Source of the DNA: JAVBLD01 sp031553705
GTDB taxonomy: Bacteria; Bacteroidota; Bacteroidia; Bacteroidales; Marinifilaceae
DNA: 64,000 nucleotides
Direction of reading: 5' to 3'
Assembly: GCA_031553705.1 (NCBI GenBank)
Contig: JAVBLD010000018.1
Location: 14,081-78,080 of the forward strand
The translations under genes and the position numbers were made by a program. Shown one piece after another: positions 51,981 through 60,905 of the stretch (position 1 is the stretch's first letter; every line of letters begins with the position of its first letter). Below the pieces are notes generated by a model. That model was given only the letters and a program-made list of their open reading frames with translations, was not told the origin of the DNA and did no database searches.

Positions 51981-52397
51981 ATGAAACGAGCCGTAACATT
52001 CATTTTTTTATTACTCGCCAATATCGCTTTGCTGGCTCATGCTGTGGTGCCCCATCACCATCATGGCGGGAGTATTACTTTCATTTTGTGTTCCCACTGC
52101 AACGATTGTGGAAAAGCATGCCATCATAATCACGAAGCCGGTCAACACGATGATTCTACGGAGGATTGCCCTTTAAAAGAGGGATATATCCGGGCGGATA
52201 GTTGTAAGCAGGTAGTATCTGCTGATTCCGGTGATGATACCCAGCTTTCGGATGATCTGCCGTTGTTTTATTTCGATTCGGTTATTAAAGTAACGGATTG
52301 CGGATATTTGCATTTCAGGCAAAAGCCGTATCTGTTTTTTTACCATACGACCTTCATATCAGAGGCCCTTGGTCTGAGGGCTCCGCCGGTTTGCTGA
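51981..52397 (+). CDS. Histidine/cysteine-rich exported protein (DUF6769-like)
   Basis: The 138-residue protein has a signal sequence (VTFIFLLLANIALLAHAVV) running into PHHHHGG, then CSHCNDCGKACHHNHEAGQHDD with clustered His, Cys and Asp, and a hydrophobic-aromatic C-terminus. Small proteins of this type (DUF6769 in Bacteroidales) commonly precede CusBA-type efflux genes. A role in metal sensing or buffering outside the cytoplasm is inferred from composition and position. It is the first gene of the efflux locus, 83 nt before the next. Confidence 0.72.
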   Translation: MKRAVTFIFLLLANIALLAHAVVPHHHHGGSITFILCSHCNDCGKACHHNHEAGQHDDSTEDCPLKEGYIRADSCKQVVSADSGDDTQLSDDLPLFYFDSVIKVTDCGYLHFRQKPYLFFYHTTFISEALGLRAPPVC

Positions 52398-52479
52398 TTT
52401 TTAATCGGTAATAAATAGCTGACAATTAGTGAATTATCATTAACTGTTGGTTGAATATTATTCTTAAAATCAGTAAATT

Positions 52480-52737
52480 ATGAAATCAAAAATTGTTATT
52501 TTATTATTTGCCGCTATTTTATGCGGTTTGTCTTCCTGTGGCAATAAATCTTCGAAGAAACAGGATGCCCATACCCATACTCATTCGGACGGAACGGTTC
52601 ACGAAGGGGATGATTGTAAAGAGTCGGCTCCTGCAAAACAGGAGAGTTTTACGGTGACGGCGGATAGTACATCCAAAACCGATACGATAAAGCATAATCA
52701 TGATCATCACGACCATGATCATGACCATCATCATTGA
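52480..52737 (+). CDS. Small histidine-rich lipoprotein
   Basis: The 85-residue product has a lipoprotein signal (AAILCGLSSC, Cys20) and two histidine-rich patches: DAHTHTHSDGTVHEGDDC and a C-terminal run of His and Asp (NHDHHDHDHDHHH). The composition strongly suggests binding of zinc, nickel, copper or a similar ion in the periplasm. It lies 19 nt before the adaptor gene and is probably a metal-buffering partner of the efflux pump. No named family is recognised. Confidence 0.75.
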   Translation: MKSKIVILLFAAILCGLSSCGNKSSKKQDAHTHTHSDGTVHEGDDCKESAPAKQESFTVTADSTSKTDTIKHNHDHHDHDHDHHH

Positions 52738-52756
52738 TCATTCAAAATTTTGTAAT

Positions 52757-54268
52757 ATGAGCATATATAATCTGATTGCCGTATTGCTTTTGGCAATAGC
52801 CTTACCGGGGTGTTCCGGTAATAGTAATCATAGTGCGAAAGAAGGACATGGACATGCCCATGATGAAAAGCTTCTGCTTACATCATATAATAATGAATTG
52901 GAGCTTTTTGCAGAAATAACTCCGTTTGTTGTGGGAGAGCAGGGGGACATATTGGCCCATTTTTCGTCTTTGGCGGACTTTAAACCGTTGAGGGAAGGAA
53001 AGGTGACCGTGAATTTGATTGTCGGCACCGATGGTATCCGCCAGACCCTTGAAAAACCTGCGAAATCCGGTATTTACCGTTTTTCATTGAAACCCGGAGT
53101 GGCCGGAAACGGAAAGTTGCTATTCGATATTGTCACGCCGGAAGGGACTTCGCATATTATCATCCCGGATGTGAGGGTATATACGGATGTTCATGATGCG
53201 CAACACGCTGCTGCGGAGGCTGAAATCACCACTAGTAATGGTGTGGTTTTTACCAAAGAGCAGAGTTGGAAGGTCGATTTTGCTACAACGGAAATTACAG
53301 CAGAACCGTTTGGACAAATTATCCGGACTACAGCACAAATTCTTCCGTCGCAGGGAGATGAGCGGGTGGTCATTGCGAAAACGAACGGTATTGTTCTTTT
53401 TCCCGGAGACCAGGTGGTGAATGGAAAAGCAGTGCAGGCGGGACATACTTTGTTTGCTATCGAGGGCAGTGATCTGGCCGATAATAATATCGGAGTTCGC
53501 TACCGGGAAGCGGAGAGTGAATATAACAAGACCAAAGCAGAATATGAGCGTAAAAAGGGATTGGTAAAGGAAGGGGTTGTTTCGGAACGTGAGTGGTTGG
53601 ATGTACAGACAGCATATACAAACGCCAAAGCCGTTTACGATAATCTGCGGAATTTCTCTGCTGGCAGACAGAGCGTATCCGCTCCAATCAATGGGTTTGT
53701 GACTCAGGTGTTGGTGCGAAACGGCGAATATGTCGAAGCAGGACAACCTGTAATGGTCGTATCTCAGAATCGTGATTTATTGATCAAAGCAGAGCTGCAA
53801 CCAAAATATTTCGGAGTGTTGGGCGGAATTGTTTCGGCCAACATACGGGTTTTGGATCGCAGTCAGACTTACACCCTTGAAGAGCTGGAAGGAAAAGTCG
53901 TTTCATTCGGAAAATCGGTCGATGTCAACAATCCGCTTATTCCTGTCGTATTTCAGGTGAAAAACAATACCGGGTTGTTATCCGGTAGTTTTGTGGAGAT
54001 GTATATTAAAACTCAGACGATCAACCGGGCAATTGCTGTTCCTAATGAATCGATTGTAGAGGAGATGGGCAATTATTTTGTTTTTGTCCAGTTAACTCCT
54101 GAGCTTTTTGAAAAACGGACAATACGGAAAGGGGCGACAGACGGTTTCCGTACCGAGGTTACCGAAGGTTTAGCTGCCCATGAACGGGTGGTAAGTAAGG
54201 GGGCAATATTGGTTAAACTGGCCCAGTCGGCAGGGGCGCTGGATGCACATTCGGGACATGTGCACTAG
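52757..54268 (+). CDS. RND efflux periplasmic adaptor (CusB-like lipoprotein)
   Basis: ATG 52757 gives 503 residues with a lipoprotein signal (LLLAIALPGC) followed by a His-rich patch (HSAKEGHGHAHDEKL); an open frame to 52700 overlaps the previous gene and is rejected. The adaptor has the usual lipoyl/barrel-sandwich halves around a helical hairpin (YREAESEYNKTKAEYERKKG), GFVTQVLVRNGEYVEAGQPV, and a His-containing end (DAHSGHVH). Together with the RND pump and TolC protein downstream it forms a tripartite metal exporter. The adaptor and pump genes are separated by the four-helix-bundle gene, which is unusual. Confidence 0.9.
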   Translation: MSIYNLIAVLLLAIALPGCSGNSNHSAKEGHGHAHDEKLLLTSYNNELELFAEITPFVVGEQGDILAHFSSLADFKPLREGKVTVNLIVGTDGIRQTLEKPAKSGIYRFSLKPGVAGNGKLLFDIVTPEGTSHIIIPDVRVYTDVHDAQHAAAEAEITTSNGVVFTKEQSWKVDFATTEITAEPFGQIIRTTAQILPSQGDERVVIAKTNGIVLFPGDQVVNGKAVQAGHTLFAIEGSDLADNNIGVRYREAESEYNKTKAEYERKKGLVKEGVVSEREWLDVQTAYTNAKAVYDNLRNFSAGRQSVSAPINGFVTQVLVRNGEYVEAGQPVMVVSQNRDLLIKAELQPKYFGVLGGIVSANIRVLDRSQTYTLEELEGKVVSFGKSVDVNNPLIPVVFQVKNNTGLLSGSFVEMYIKTQTINRAIAVPNESIVEEMGNYFVFVQLTPELFEKRTIRKGATDGFRTEVTEGLAAHERVVSKGAILVKLAQSAGALDAHSGHVH

Positions 54269-54283
54269 TATTACTAACTTGGA

Positions 54284-54693
54284 GTTAGAAATTGCGAATC
54301 AGAATTTGAGATGAAAGATGATGATATTATTGTTGAAAGAAGTTATGCTTTTGCGGTTCGTATTATCAATTGCTACAAATATATAACGGCAAATAAGAGT
54401 GAGTTTGTCTTGTCCAAGCGGCTTTTACGGTGTGGGACGTCTGTAGGCGCCAATGTGGAGAAAGCTATGGGAAGCTATTCAGGGGAAGATTTTCGTGCAA
54501 AACTATCTGTTGCTTATAAGGAAGCAAAAGAGTCTCGTTATTGGCTTCGCCTTTTGAGTGAAACCGATTTTCTTGAAAAAAGGGTGACGGACTCCTTGCT
54601 GGCTGATTGTGACGAGTTGCTTAAAAGCATGGATAATATCATCAAGTGTATCAAATACCAAGAGTCCTGATACGTGATTTCTGATTGTAATTT
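54284..54693. mobile_element. Putative four-helix-bundle cassette flanked by imperfect inverted repeats
   Basis: The gene at 54311-54670 sits between AAATTGCGAATCAGAATT (54289-54306) and, inverted, AAATTACAATCAGAAAT (complement of 54677-54693), sharing an exact AATCAGAA core. The longer left sequence GTTAGAAATTGCGAATCA (54284-54301) recurs with three changes at 57802-57819, before the TolC gene. The unit interrupts the usual adaptor-pump pairing. Mobility is an inference; no transposase or target duplication is seen. Confidence 0.35.
54311..54670 (+). CDS. Four-helix-bundle protein (23S rRNA intervening-sequence type)
   Basis: The 119-residue, mostly helical protein matches the S23/IVP-like family: IVERSYAFAVRIINCYKYI, KRLLRCGTSVGANVEKAMGS, AYKEAKESRYWLRLLSETD and a final helix SLLADCDELLKSMDNIIKCI. 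Relatives are encoded in 23S rRNA intervening sequences and, as related Avd proteins, in diversity-generating retroelements; many stand alone in Bacteroidetes genomes with unknown roles. Here it lies inside a metal-efflux operon, 42 nt after the adaptor stop and 31 nt before the pump start. No reverse transcriptase or rRNA is nearby. Confidence 0.85.
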   Translation: MKDDDIIVERSYAFAVRIINCYKYITANKSEFVLSKRLLRCGTSVGANVEKAMGSYSGEDFRAKLSVAYKEAKESRYWLRLLSETDFLEKRVTDSLLADCDELLKSMDNIIKCIKYQES

Positions 54694-54701
54694 ATGAGAT
54701 T

Positions 54702-57700
54702 ATGTTAAACAAAATCATAAGATTTTCTCTTAATAATAAGCTATTTGTGTTATTAGGAGTGGTGTTGCTGATTGTTGGGGGAACATTTACCGCAGAGCGG
54801 ATGGATATAGATGTGTTCCCTGATTTGACGGCGCCGACGGTTGTTATTATGACGGACGCCCATGGCATGTCTGCCGAAGAGGTGGAGCGTCTGGTTACTT
54901 TCCATATAGAGACGGCTGTAAACGGGGCCACTGATGTACGTCGTGTCCGCTCGGCTTCGATGCAGGGGAACTCTTTTGTGTGGGTGGAGTTTGATTGGGG
55001 CACCGATATTTTTAAAGCCCGTCAGATTGTGAGTGAAAAGATGGTTACATTGGCTAACTCGCTACCTGTCGGAATGGTGCCCGTATTGGCTCCTCAATCC
55101 AGTGTGATGGGTGAGATTCTTTTTATTGGCTTACAGGCGGATTCCACCTCTCAGATGGATCTCCGCACATTGGCCGACTGGGTGGTGAAGCCGGCGATAT
55201 TGGCAACCGGCGGAGTATCGCAGGTGACCATTATCGGTGGTGACAGCAAGCAGTACCAGATTCTTGCCGATCCGCAAAAAATGAATATATACGGTGTTAC
55301 GATGGACGAATTGGCTGAAACCGGACGTACGCTCAGCGTTAATTCGTCGGGCGGGGTGGTGCGTGATTACGGTAATGAGTACTCTTTGCGCGGAATGGCA
55401 CGTACCAGCGATCTTGAGGAGTTGGGGGCGACCTATATTAAAACGGTGAACGGCAGACCAGTGGTCATATCGGATGTGGCTGAGGTAATTGTCGGAAGTG
55501 CGGTGAAAATGGGGCATGCTTCGCAAAATGCCCAACCTTCGGTGATCCTCTCCGTATCAAAGCAACCGAATATCAATACGCTCAATGTAACCGAAAATAT
55601 CGAACGGAATTTGCAGGAGATTCAGAAATCGTTGCCGCCTGATGTCAAGATGGATACGAAGATATTTCGTCAGGCAGATTTTATCGAAGCCTCTGTGAAT
55701 AATGTAGGACGGGCGTTGCTTGAAGGAGCGTTGTTTGTCGTTATTATTCTTTTTTCTTTCCTCGGGAGTTTCCGTACGACCGTTATTTCGGTTATTGCGA
55801 TACCTCTTTCTTTGTTGGGTTCGATAATAGTCCTTTCTTTGTTTGGGATGAATATAAATACCATGACGCTCGGAGGGATGTGTATTGCTATCGGATCGTT
55901 AGTGGATGATGCAATTATCGATGTGGAAAATGTATATAAACGGTTGCGCCAAAATCATCAGAAGCCGGAGGAACAGCAAGAATCCGTATTCACGGTCGTG
56001 CTTGAAGCTTCGAAAGAGATCAGAGCCTCTATCCTGAATGCGACCTTTATTATTATTGTGGCATTTGTCCCGTTGTTTTTCCTTTCCGGTATGGAGGGAC
56101 GGATGTTGAAACCGCTCGGGGTGGCTTACATAGTAGCTCTTTTTATGTCGTTGATTGTTGCGATGACCGTAACACCGTTGATGTGTAAGATGATGCTTTC
56201 CGATAAAGGATATCTGGATAAGAAAGAGAAAGACAGCTGGCTGATCCGGAAGCTTTCGTCCGTTTATCGCGCTTCTCTTGAATGGGCACTCCGGAATAAA
56301 AGAAAGGTACTGTATCCGACGATCGCTCTTTTCTTTATTGCTATGGGGCTGTTTTTTATGATGGGGCGGAGTTTCCTGCCTGATTTCAATGAAGGATCGC
56401 TCACTATTTCGGCCGTTGTAAAACCGGGTGTTTCGTTGGAGGAGAGTCAACGTTTGGGGAATCTGATGGAAACCGAATTGCTGAAGATTCCCGAAGTGAC
56501 TCATACGGCGAGACGGACCGGACGCGGGGAGCTCGACGAACATTCGCAGGCCACCAACAGTGCAGAGATAGATGTCAATTTTCAGTTGAAGGATCGGAAA
56601 CACGAGGATTTTCTGGCTGAAGTGCGCGGAAGGTTGGCTGCTATTCCGGGTGTGGCCGCGACGGTCGGGCAACCCCTCGGCCACCGGATAGACCACATGC
56701 TTTCGGGAACTAGGGCGAATATTGCTATCAAATTGTTCGGAACCGATTTGAGCCGTCTTTTTATGCTCGGAAATCAGATTAAAATCTCGATAGAGGGTAT
56801 TGAGGGATTGGTGGATATCAGCGTTGAACAGCAGACGGAAACGCCTCAGTTGCAGATACGGGCCAATCGCGGAATGCTTGCCCGGTACGGTATTACCATT
56901 GAAGAGTTTAACCGCTTTGTGGAACTGGCATTTGCCGGGGAAAAACTGGCTGATGTCTACGAGGGACAACGGAGTTTCGATCTGGTGATCCGTTTGAACA
57001 AGAACTACACCGGGACTATGGAACAGGTAAAATCAGCTTTGATAGATACCGGAAATGGTAAGAAAATCCCGTTGGAAGAGGTGGCTGAAATTGTTTCTGT
57101 CGGTGGACCCAATTCGATCAGCCGCGAAAATGTACAGCGGAAAATAGTCGTTTCGGCGAATGTGGCGGATAGAGATCTGAAAAGTGTGGTGAAGGAGATC
57201 AAGGAGAATATCGGCAAGAGCATTACTTTGCCAGAAGGATATCATATTCAGTATGGCGGGCAGTTTGAAAGTGCCGAAAGCGCTTCCCGCACATTACTTA
57301 TTACGTCGATCGCAGCTATTTTTGTGATTTTCCTGTTGTTATACGGAGAATTTAAGAATTTTACCCTTTCGGCCATTGTATTGCTTAACCTGCCGTTGGC
57401 TTTAATCGGAGGGGTATTTGCCGTTTTCTTTACGTCGGATATCGTAAGTATTCCATCCATTATCGGATTTATTACTCTTTTCGGTATCGCCACCCGTAAC
57501 GGTATTCTGCTTATTTCGAAATATCAACATATGCGGCAAGGTAAGGTCTCTTTGCATGAGACGGTCATAAACGGTTCATTGGACAGGCTTAATCCGATCA
57601 TGATGACGGCATTGACCGCTGCTTTGGCCCTTATTCCGCTGGTATTTAACGGGGATAAATCGGGTAACGAGATCCAGAGCCCGATGGCTGTTGTGGTATT

Positions 57701-57806
57701 GGGAGGCCTGTTGACCTCGACATTGTTGAATATTTATATCGTACCTGTTGTATATGAGATTATTCAGAAAAGGAATCAGAAAGGTTGCAACAGAACCGAA
57801 AGTTAG
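54702..57806 (+). CDS. Heavy-metal RND efflux pump (CusA/CzcA family)
   Basis: The 1034-residue inner-membrane transporter has twelve predicted helices and two periplasmic loops. The TM4 motif reads AIGSLVDDAIIDVENVYKRL with Asp402 and Glu409; the first Asp of the Czc-type DFG motif is replaced by Ala-Ile-Gly, closer to the CusA pattern. That could favour monovalent copper or silver, but the neighbouring His-rich proteins fit zinc-like metals too, so the ion is open. It drives export with the proton gradient together with the adaptor (52757) and the TolC protein (57826). Confidence 0.93.
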   Translation: MLNKIIRFSLNNKLFVLLGVVLLIVGGTFTAERMDIDVFPDLTAPTVVIMTDAHGMSAEEVERLVTFHIETAVNGATDVRRVRSASMQGNSFVWVEFDWGTDIFKARQIVSEKMVTLANSLPVGMVPVLAPQSSVMGEILFIGLQADSTSQMDLRTLADWVVKPAILATGGVSQVTIIGGDSKQYQILADPQKMNIYGVTMDELAETGRTLSVNSSGGVVRDYGNEYSLRGMARTSDLEELGATYIKTVNGRPVVISDVAEVIVGSAVKMGHASQNAQPSVILSVSKQPNINTLNVTENIERNLQEIQKSLPPDVKMDTKIFRQADFIEASVNNVGRALLEGALFVVIILFSFLGSFRTTVISVIAIPLSLLGSIIVLSLFGMNINTMTLGGMCIAIGSLVDDAIIDVENVYKRLRQNHQKPEEQQESVFTVVLEASKEIRASILNATFIIIVAFVPLFFLSGMEGRMLKPLGVAYIVALFMSLIVAMTVTPLMCKMMLSDKGYLDKKEKDSWLIRKLSSVYRASLEWALRNKRKVLYPTIALFFIAMGLFFMMGRSFLPDFNEGSLTISAVVKPGVSLEESQRLGNLMETELLKIPEVTHTARRTGRGELDEHSQATNSAEIDVNFQLKDRKHEDFLAEVRGRLAAIPGVAATVGQPLGHRIDHMLSGTRANIAIKLFGTDLSRLFMLGNQIKISIEGIEGLVDISVEQQTETPQLQIRANRGMLARYGITIEEFNRFVELAFAGEKLADVYEGQRSFDLVIRLNKNYTGTMEQVKSALIDTGNGKKIPLEEVAEIVSVGGPNSISRENVQRKIVVSANVADRDLKSVVKEIKENIGKSITLPEGYHIQYGGQFESAESASRTLLITSIAAIFVIFLLLYGEFKNFTLSAIVLLNLPLALIGGVFAVFFTSDIVSIPSIIGFITLFGIATRNGILLISKYQHMRQGKVSLHETVINGSLDRLNPIMMTALTAALALIPLVFNGDKSGNEIQSPMAVVVLGGLLTSTLLNIYIVPVVYEIIQKRNQKGCNRTES

Positions 57807-57825
57807 GAATTAAGAATCAAGAGTT

Positions 57826-59010
57826 ATGAAGAGAATAATGATAGGCATATTGTTTGCAGTTGCTACAAGCCCGCTGGCGGCGCAAAATCTCTATGAGCCG
57901 GTTCTGAAAGAGATCGAGGCGAACAGCACGGCATTACAGGCGCTCCGTGAACAGGTCGAGGCACAGAAACTGAATAACCGCACCGGTATTTATCTTGCCG
58001 ATCCGGAGGTTGAGTTCCATTACCTGTGGGGGAGTCCGTCAGCAATAGGAAACCGTACCGACATCAGTGCCGCCCAGTCGTTTGATTTTCCGACAGTATA
58101 CAGTCACCGGAATAAAATTTCGGAATTGGAAAATACGAACGTTGAGTTGAGGTATAAGGCTGAAAGGATTAACCTATTGCTTTCGGCACGGCAGGCGTGT
58201 ATCGGATTGATATATTATAATGCTCTTGCAAGAGAGTATACGGTGAGGCTCCAACATGCCGAACATATTGCCAAAATCTATATGGCAGGTTTTGGAAAGG
58301 GGGAAGTTAGCCTGCTGGAGAGCAATAAAGCGCAATTGAACCTGATTACGGTTCGGAACGAGATGGCCCGGATAGAGGCGGAACGCACAATGCTTTTATC
58401 CGAATTGAAAAGACTGAATGGTGGTAAGGAGATTGCATTTGCCGCGGATATGTATCCTGCCGGAGTGTTGCCGGGCGATTTTGAAACATGGTATGCAGCA
58501 GCCGAAACGAAAAGTCCGGTATTGCAGTATGTGAGCGGCCAGATTGAAATCGACCAGCGGCGGGTAAAGCTAAATAAAGCGATGGGATTACCTAAATTTT
58601 CTGCGGGTTATATGAGTGAAAAGGTGACAGGAGAGCATTTTCAAGGTGTTACAGTGGGCGTTTCGATACCTCTTTGGGAGAATAAAAATCGGGTAAAGCA
58701 GGCAAAAGTGCAGGTGAAAGCTTCGGAAGCTGCTTTGGAAGATACAAAGATCCAGTTCTATAACCGGCTTCAAAGTACCTACCTCCGGGCATTTGCATTA
58801 CAGCAGAATGCCATGCAAGGTAAAAAGGCCCTTTCGACGTACAGCAATGAACCCTTGTTAAAGAAAGCTCTGGACGCCGGTGAGATTTCGCTGCTGAGTT
58901 ATCTGTTGGAGATAGGCTATTATTATGATACCGTGAACAAAGTGCTGGAAGCGGAAAGGGATTTTGAACAGGCTGTCGCGGAGTTGTCGGCGTTTGAGTT
59001 GGGAGAGTAA
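57826..59010 (+). CDS. TolC-family outer-membrane channel
   Basis: The 394-residue protein has a signal peptide (LFAVATSPLAAQN) and the long coiled-coil helices of outer-membrane efflux proteins in two halves (LKEIEANSTALQALREQVEA; ARQACIGLIYYNALAREYTV; VQVKASEAALEDTKIQFYNR). It forms the exit duct of the tripartite metal pump encoded by the preceding genes. It starts 19 nt after the pump stop and is followed by a strong terminator. Confidence 0.9.
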   Translation: MKRIMIGILFAVATSPLAAQNLYEPVLKEIEANSTALQALREQVEAQKLNNRTGIYLADPEVEFHYLWGSPSAIGNRTDISAAQSFDFPTVYSHRNKISELENTNVELRYKAERINLLLSARQACIGLIYYNALAREYTVRLQHAEHIAKIYMAGFGKGEVSLLESNKAQLNLITVRNEMARIEAERTMLLSELKRLNGGKEIAFAADMYPAGVLPGDFETWYAAAETKSPVLQYVSGQIEIDQRRVKLNKAMGLPKFSAGYMSEKVTGEHFQGVTVGVSIPLWENKNRVKQAKVQVKASEAALEDTKIQFYNRLQSTYLRAFALQQNAMQGKKALSTYSNEPLLKKALDAGEISLLSYLLEIGYYYDTVNKVLEAERDFEQAVAELSAFELGE

Positions 59011-59030
59011 GCGGATTATACAGGTGTAAT

Positions 59031-59065
59031 AAGGGGGGCCGGGAATCATACCGGACCCCTTTTTT
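59031..59065 (+). terminator. Terminator after the efflux operon
   Basis: GGGGGCCGG pairs with CCGGACCCC around an 8-nt loop, followed by TTTTTT. The next 160 nt contain a pyrimidine-rich stretch with TTGCCCCTATC and no gene. Confidence 0.88.
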
Positions 59066-59228
59066 ACTTACTTTTTCTGGTAATAAATTTTATTAAAACT
59101 CTTATTTTTTGCCTCCTTTTCCTTATTTCTTGCCCCTATCTTCTGTAACCTATCCGGTAACCGTTACGTTAAATAGACATGACTGCCTGTGAGGCGGTAT
59201 ATCCACTAATTAATTAAATTATCTTCTC

Positions 59229-59816
59229 ATGAAAAAAACATTTAAAAAGACATTGGCGCTTGGGGTGATTGCAGTTGTATGGTCGTCCTGCGCAACTTTG
59301 CACGTATCTACCGATTATGATAGATTGAAAGACTTTTCGCCATTAAAGACTTACGCCCTTTACGATGGTAATAAGGGGAATCAAACGGTAAGCACCTTAA
59401 ACAAGGAACGTATAGAGAACGCCGTGAAGAATGAACTTAATACTAAGGGATATAAGGAAGTCAGTTCAAATCCCGATTTTCTGGTAAATATAATTGCAAT
59501 AGTCAAGAACAAGCAATCCGTAGTAGCTAATACCGACTATGACGGTGCTTACGGTTACGGGGGTATATATCGGCCTTACGGTTATTGGGGTGGAATGGGA
59601 ACTTCTACGACGACTTTTGATGTGGAGAACTACAAGGAGGGATCGATCATCATAGATATGATCGATGCAAAGAACTCGAAAGTTTTCTGGCAAAGTATCG
59701 GTGATGAAGAAATTGATGGGAATGTCAGTAATCCGGATCAAAAGGTCAATGCTGCGATTGCCAAAATAATGGAGAGTTTTCCTAATGTAGGAATGCATAT
59801 GGGAGCAAAAAAATAA
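59229..59816 (+). CDS. DUF4136 lipoprotein
   Basis: The 195-residue protein has a lipoprotein signal (LGVIAVVWSSC, Cys21) and the DUF4136 pattern: VSTDYDRLKDFSPLKTYALY at the start, KNELNTKGYKEVSSNPDFLV, a Gly/Tyr-rich insert (YDGAYGYGGIYRPYGYWGG) and GSIIIDMIDAKNSKVFWQSI. Proteins of this family are envelope lipoproteins without a known activity. It stands alone between terminators. Confidence 0.85.
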   Translation: MKKTFKKTLALGVIAVVWSSCATLHVSTDYDRLKDFSPLKTYALYDGNKGNQTVSTLNKERIENAVKNELNTKGYKEVSSNPDFLVNIIAIVKNKQSVVANTDYDGAYGYGGIYRPYGYWGGMGTSTTTFDVENYKEGSIIIDMIDAKNSKVFWQSIGDEEIDGNVSNPDQKVNAAIAKIMESFPNVGMHMGAKK

Positions 59817-59836
59817 ACAGGGTAGAAAAAAGGGTG

Positions 59837-59866
59837 GAGGCGTTCGTTCGGACGCCTCTATTTTTT
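59837..59866. terminator. Bidirectional terminator between DUF4136 and Crp/Fnr genes
   Basis: GAGGCGTTCG pairs with CGGACGCCTC (one G-U pair, four-base effective loop), with T runs on the plus side and AAAAAAGGG on the other, so it can serve both convergent genes. It abuts the regulator stop at 59865. Confidence 0.75.
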
Positions 59867-60542
59867 AAAAATGGATAAGTTGTAAGAGTCTGTTTTTGGA
59901 TTTGATGGTAATTTTTCTCTTGTCCGCTGCAATCAGTCCCTCTTGTTGCATAGCGGTCAATTCGCGTTCCAATGCCGGGCGCGATACACCAAAATATTCC
60001 GCCAGTGCGCTTTTGGTTTTATCCAGCTCTATTGTGTCCGATTGCGCTGTTTTGGACAGGCTGAGAATATACATCGCTAATTTTTGCCGGATGGTACGGA
60101 ATGTCATGAAATGGAGTTTCTGGCTTAATCTGGAAGCGAAATCGGCAGAGATATCCAGATAGTTTTTTAATAGGGTTTCGTTCATGCTTAGCAGCTTGAT
60201 AACAGCCTGTTTCGGAATGACCAGGGCTTTTACCTCTTCCCGGGCTGTCACCTGTACCGGAAAGCGGCTGTTCTGACCGAACAGGAAGAGGATCGCCAAA
60301 GGGTTGGGAGCTTCGATGTCCTCCACTTTAACTACTTTTCCGGATGGGTCGTTCATTTCGCCTTTGACACTTCCGTCAAGCAGGATGATCAGGCGGTTAC
60401 ACGGTTCGTCCTGCATAGCGAGTATGTCACCTTTATGAAAACGGCTCTCCGTGAGGTTTAATTCCGCACAGATATTTCTTAGCTCATCTTCTCTTACCGA
60501 ACGGAAAAGAGGAATTTTTGTCAGAATCAAAAAATTAATCAT
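59865..60542 (-). CDS. Crp/Fnr-family regulator, HcpR-like by context
   Basis: The 225-residue protein has an N-terminal cyclic-nucleotide-binding-type sensor domain (FRSVREDELRNICAELNLTE, GDILAMQDEPCNRLIILLDG), a dimer helix and a winged helix-turn-helix near 160-195 (SALAEYFGVSRPALERELTA). There is no N-terminal FNR cysteine cluster. It is divergent from the hcp pair at 60906 across 363 bp that contain a perfect palindrome, matching HcpR regulators that activate hcp in response to nitrite or NO in related bacteria. Ligand and target are inferred. Confidence 0.85.
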   Translation of the reverse strand: MINFLILTKIPLFRSVREDELRNICAELNLTESRFHKGDILAMQDEPCNRLIILLDGSVKGEMNDPSGKVVKVEDIEAPNPLAILFLFGQNSRFPVQVTAREEVKALVIPKQAVIKLLSMNETLLKNYLDISADFASRLSQKLHFMTFRTIRQKLAMYILSLSKTAQSDTIELDKTKSALAEYFGVSRPALERELTAMQQEGLIAADKRKITIKSKNRLLQLIHF

Positions 60543-60628
60543 CAGAATGTCGTATAAGTGACAGGCGGCAAGTAACAGGTGACAGGAATTTTTTCCACTT
60601 CCGATACCCTTGTGCCTGGTCTTTTCTG

Positions 60629-60636
60629 CAAAAATA
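60629..60636 (-). promoter_or_regulatory. Candidate -7 element for the Crp/Fnr gene
   Basis: The minus strand reads TATTTTTG, a match to TAnnTTTG, 87 nt before the regulator start. No clear -33 box. Confidence 0.3.
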
Positions 60637-60832
60637 GTTATTTTAGTTGGAGGTTATAAACCTTACTCGGTCTTTTTAAATGATTTGTACTTTTATTCCG
60701 GATGAAAGACTGAGGTTTAGTTTTATTTGTTTGTCAAAAAAAATTATTCTTTATTTTTAAAACCTATACACAAACAATCAAGCATGAATTAATGTCCGGA
60801 AAATCCTGGAAATAGCAAACAGGCATAAATTT

Positions 60833-60885
60833 TCACAAATGTAACATTTGTGACAGTTTTGCAGTATCTAATAGATTTAAGTTTG
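60833..60885 (+). promoter_or_regulatory. Palindromic operator and promoter of the hcp operon
   Basis: TCACAAATG (60833-60841) and CATTTGTGA (60845-60853) form a perfect 9-bp inverted repeat around TAA. TAAGTTTG at 60878-60885 matches TAnnTTTG, but the only TTTG nearby (60858-60861) is 16 nt away, short of the normal 19-20. A weak -33 box with a dyad centred about 49 nt before the predicted start is typical of an activator-dependent promoter. The divergent Crp/Fnr protein is the obvious candidate. Confidence 0.6.
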
Positions 60886-60905
60886 CATAAAAAATAGAGA
60901 AGAAT

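Noticed and set aside
54311..54670. Diversity-generating retroelement accessory protein (Avd)
   Set aside because: No reverse transcriptase, template repeat or variable target gene was found nearby.
55899..56969. Open frame of 356 codons opposite the RND pump
   Set aside because: It is antisense to a well-supported CusA/CzcA protein and has no family features.
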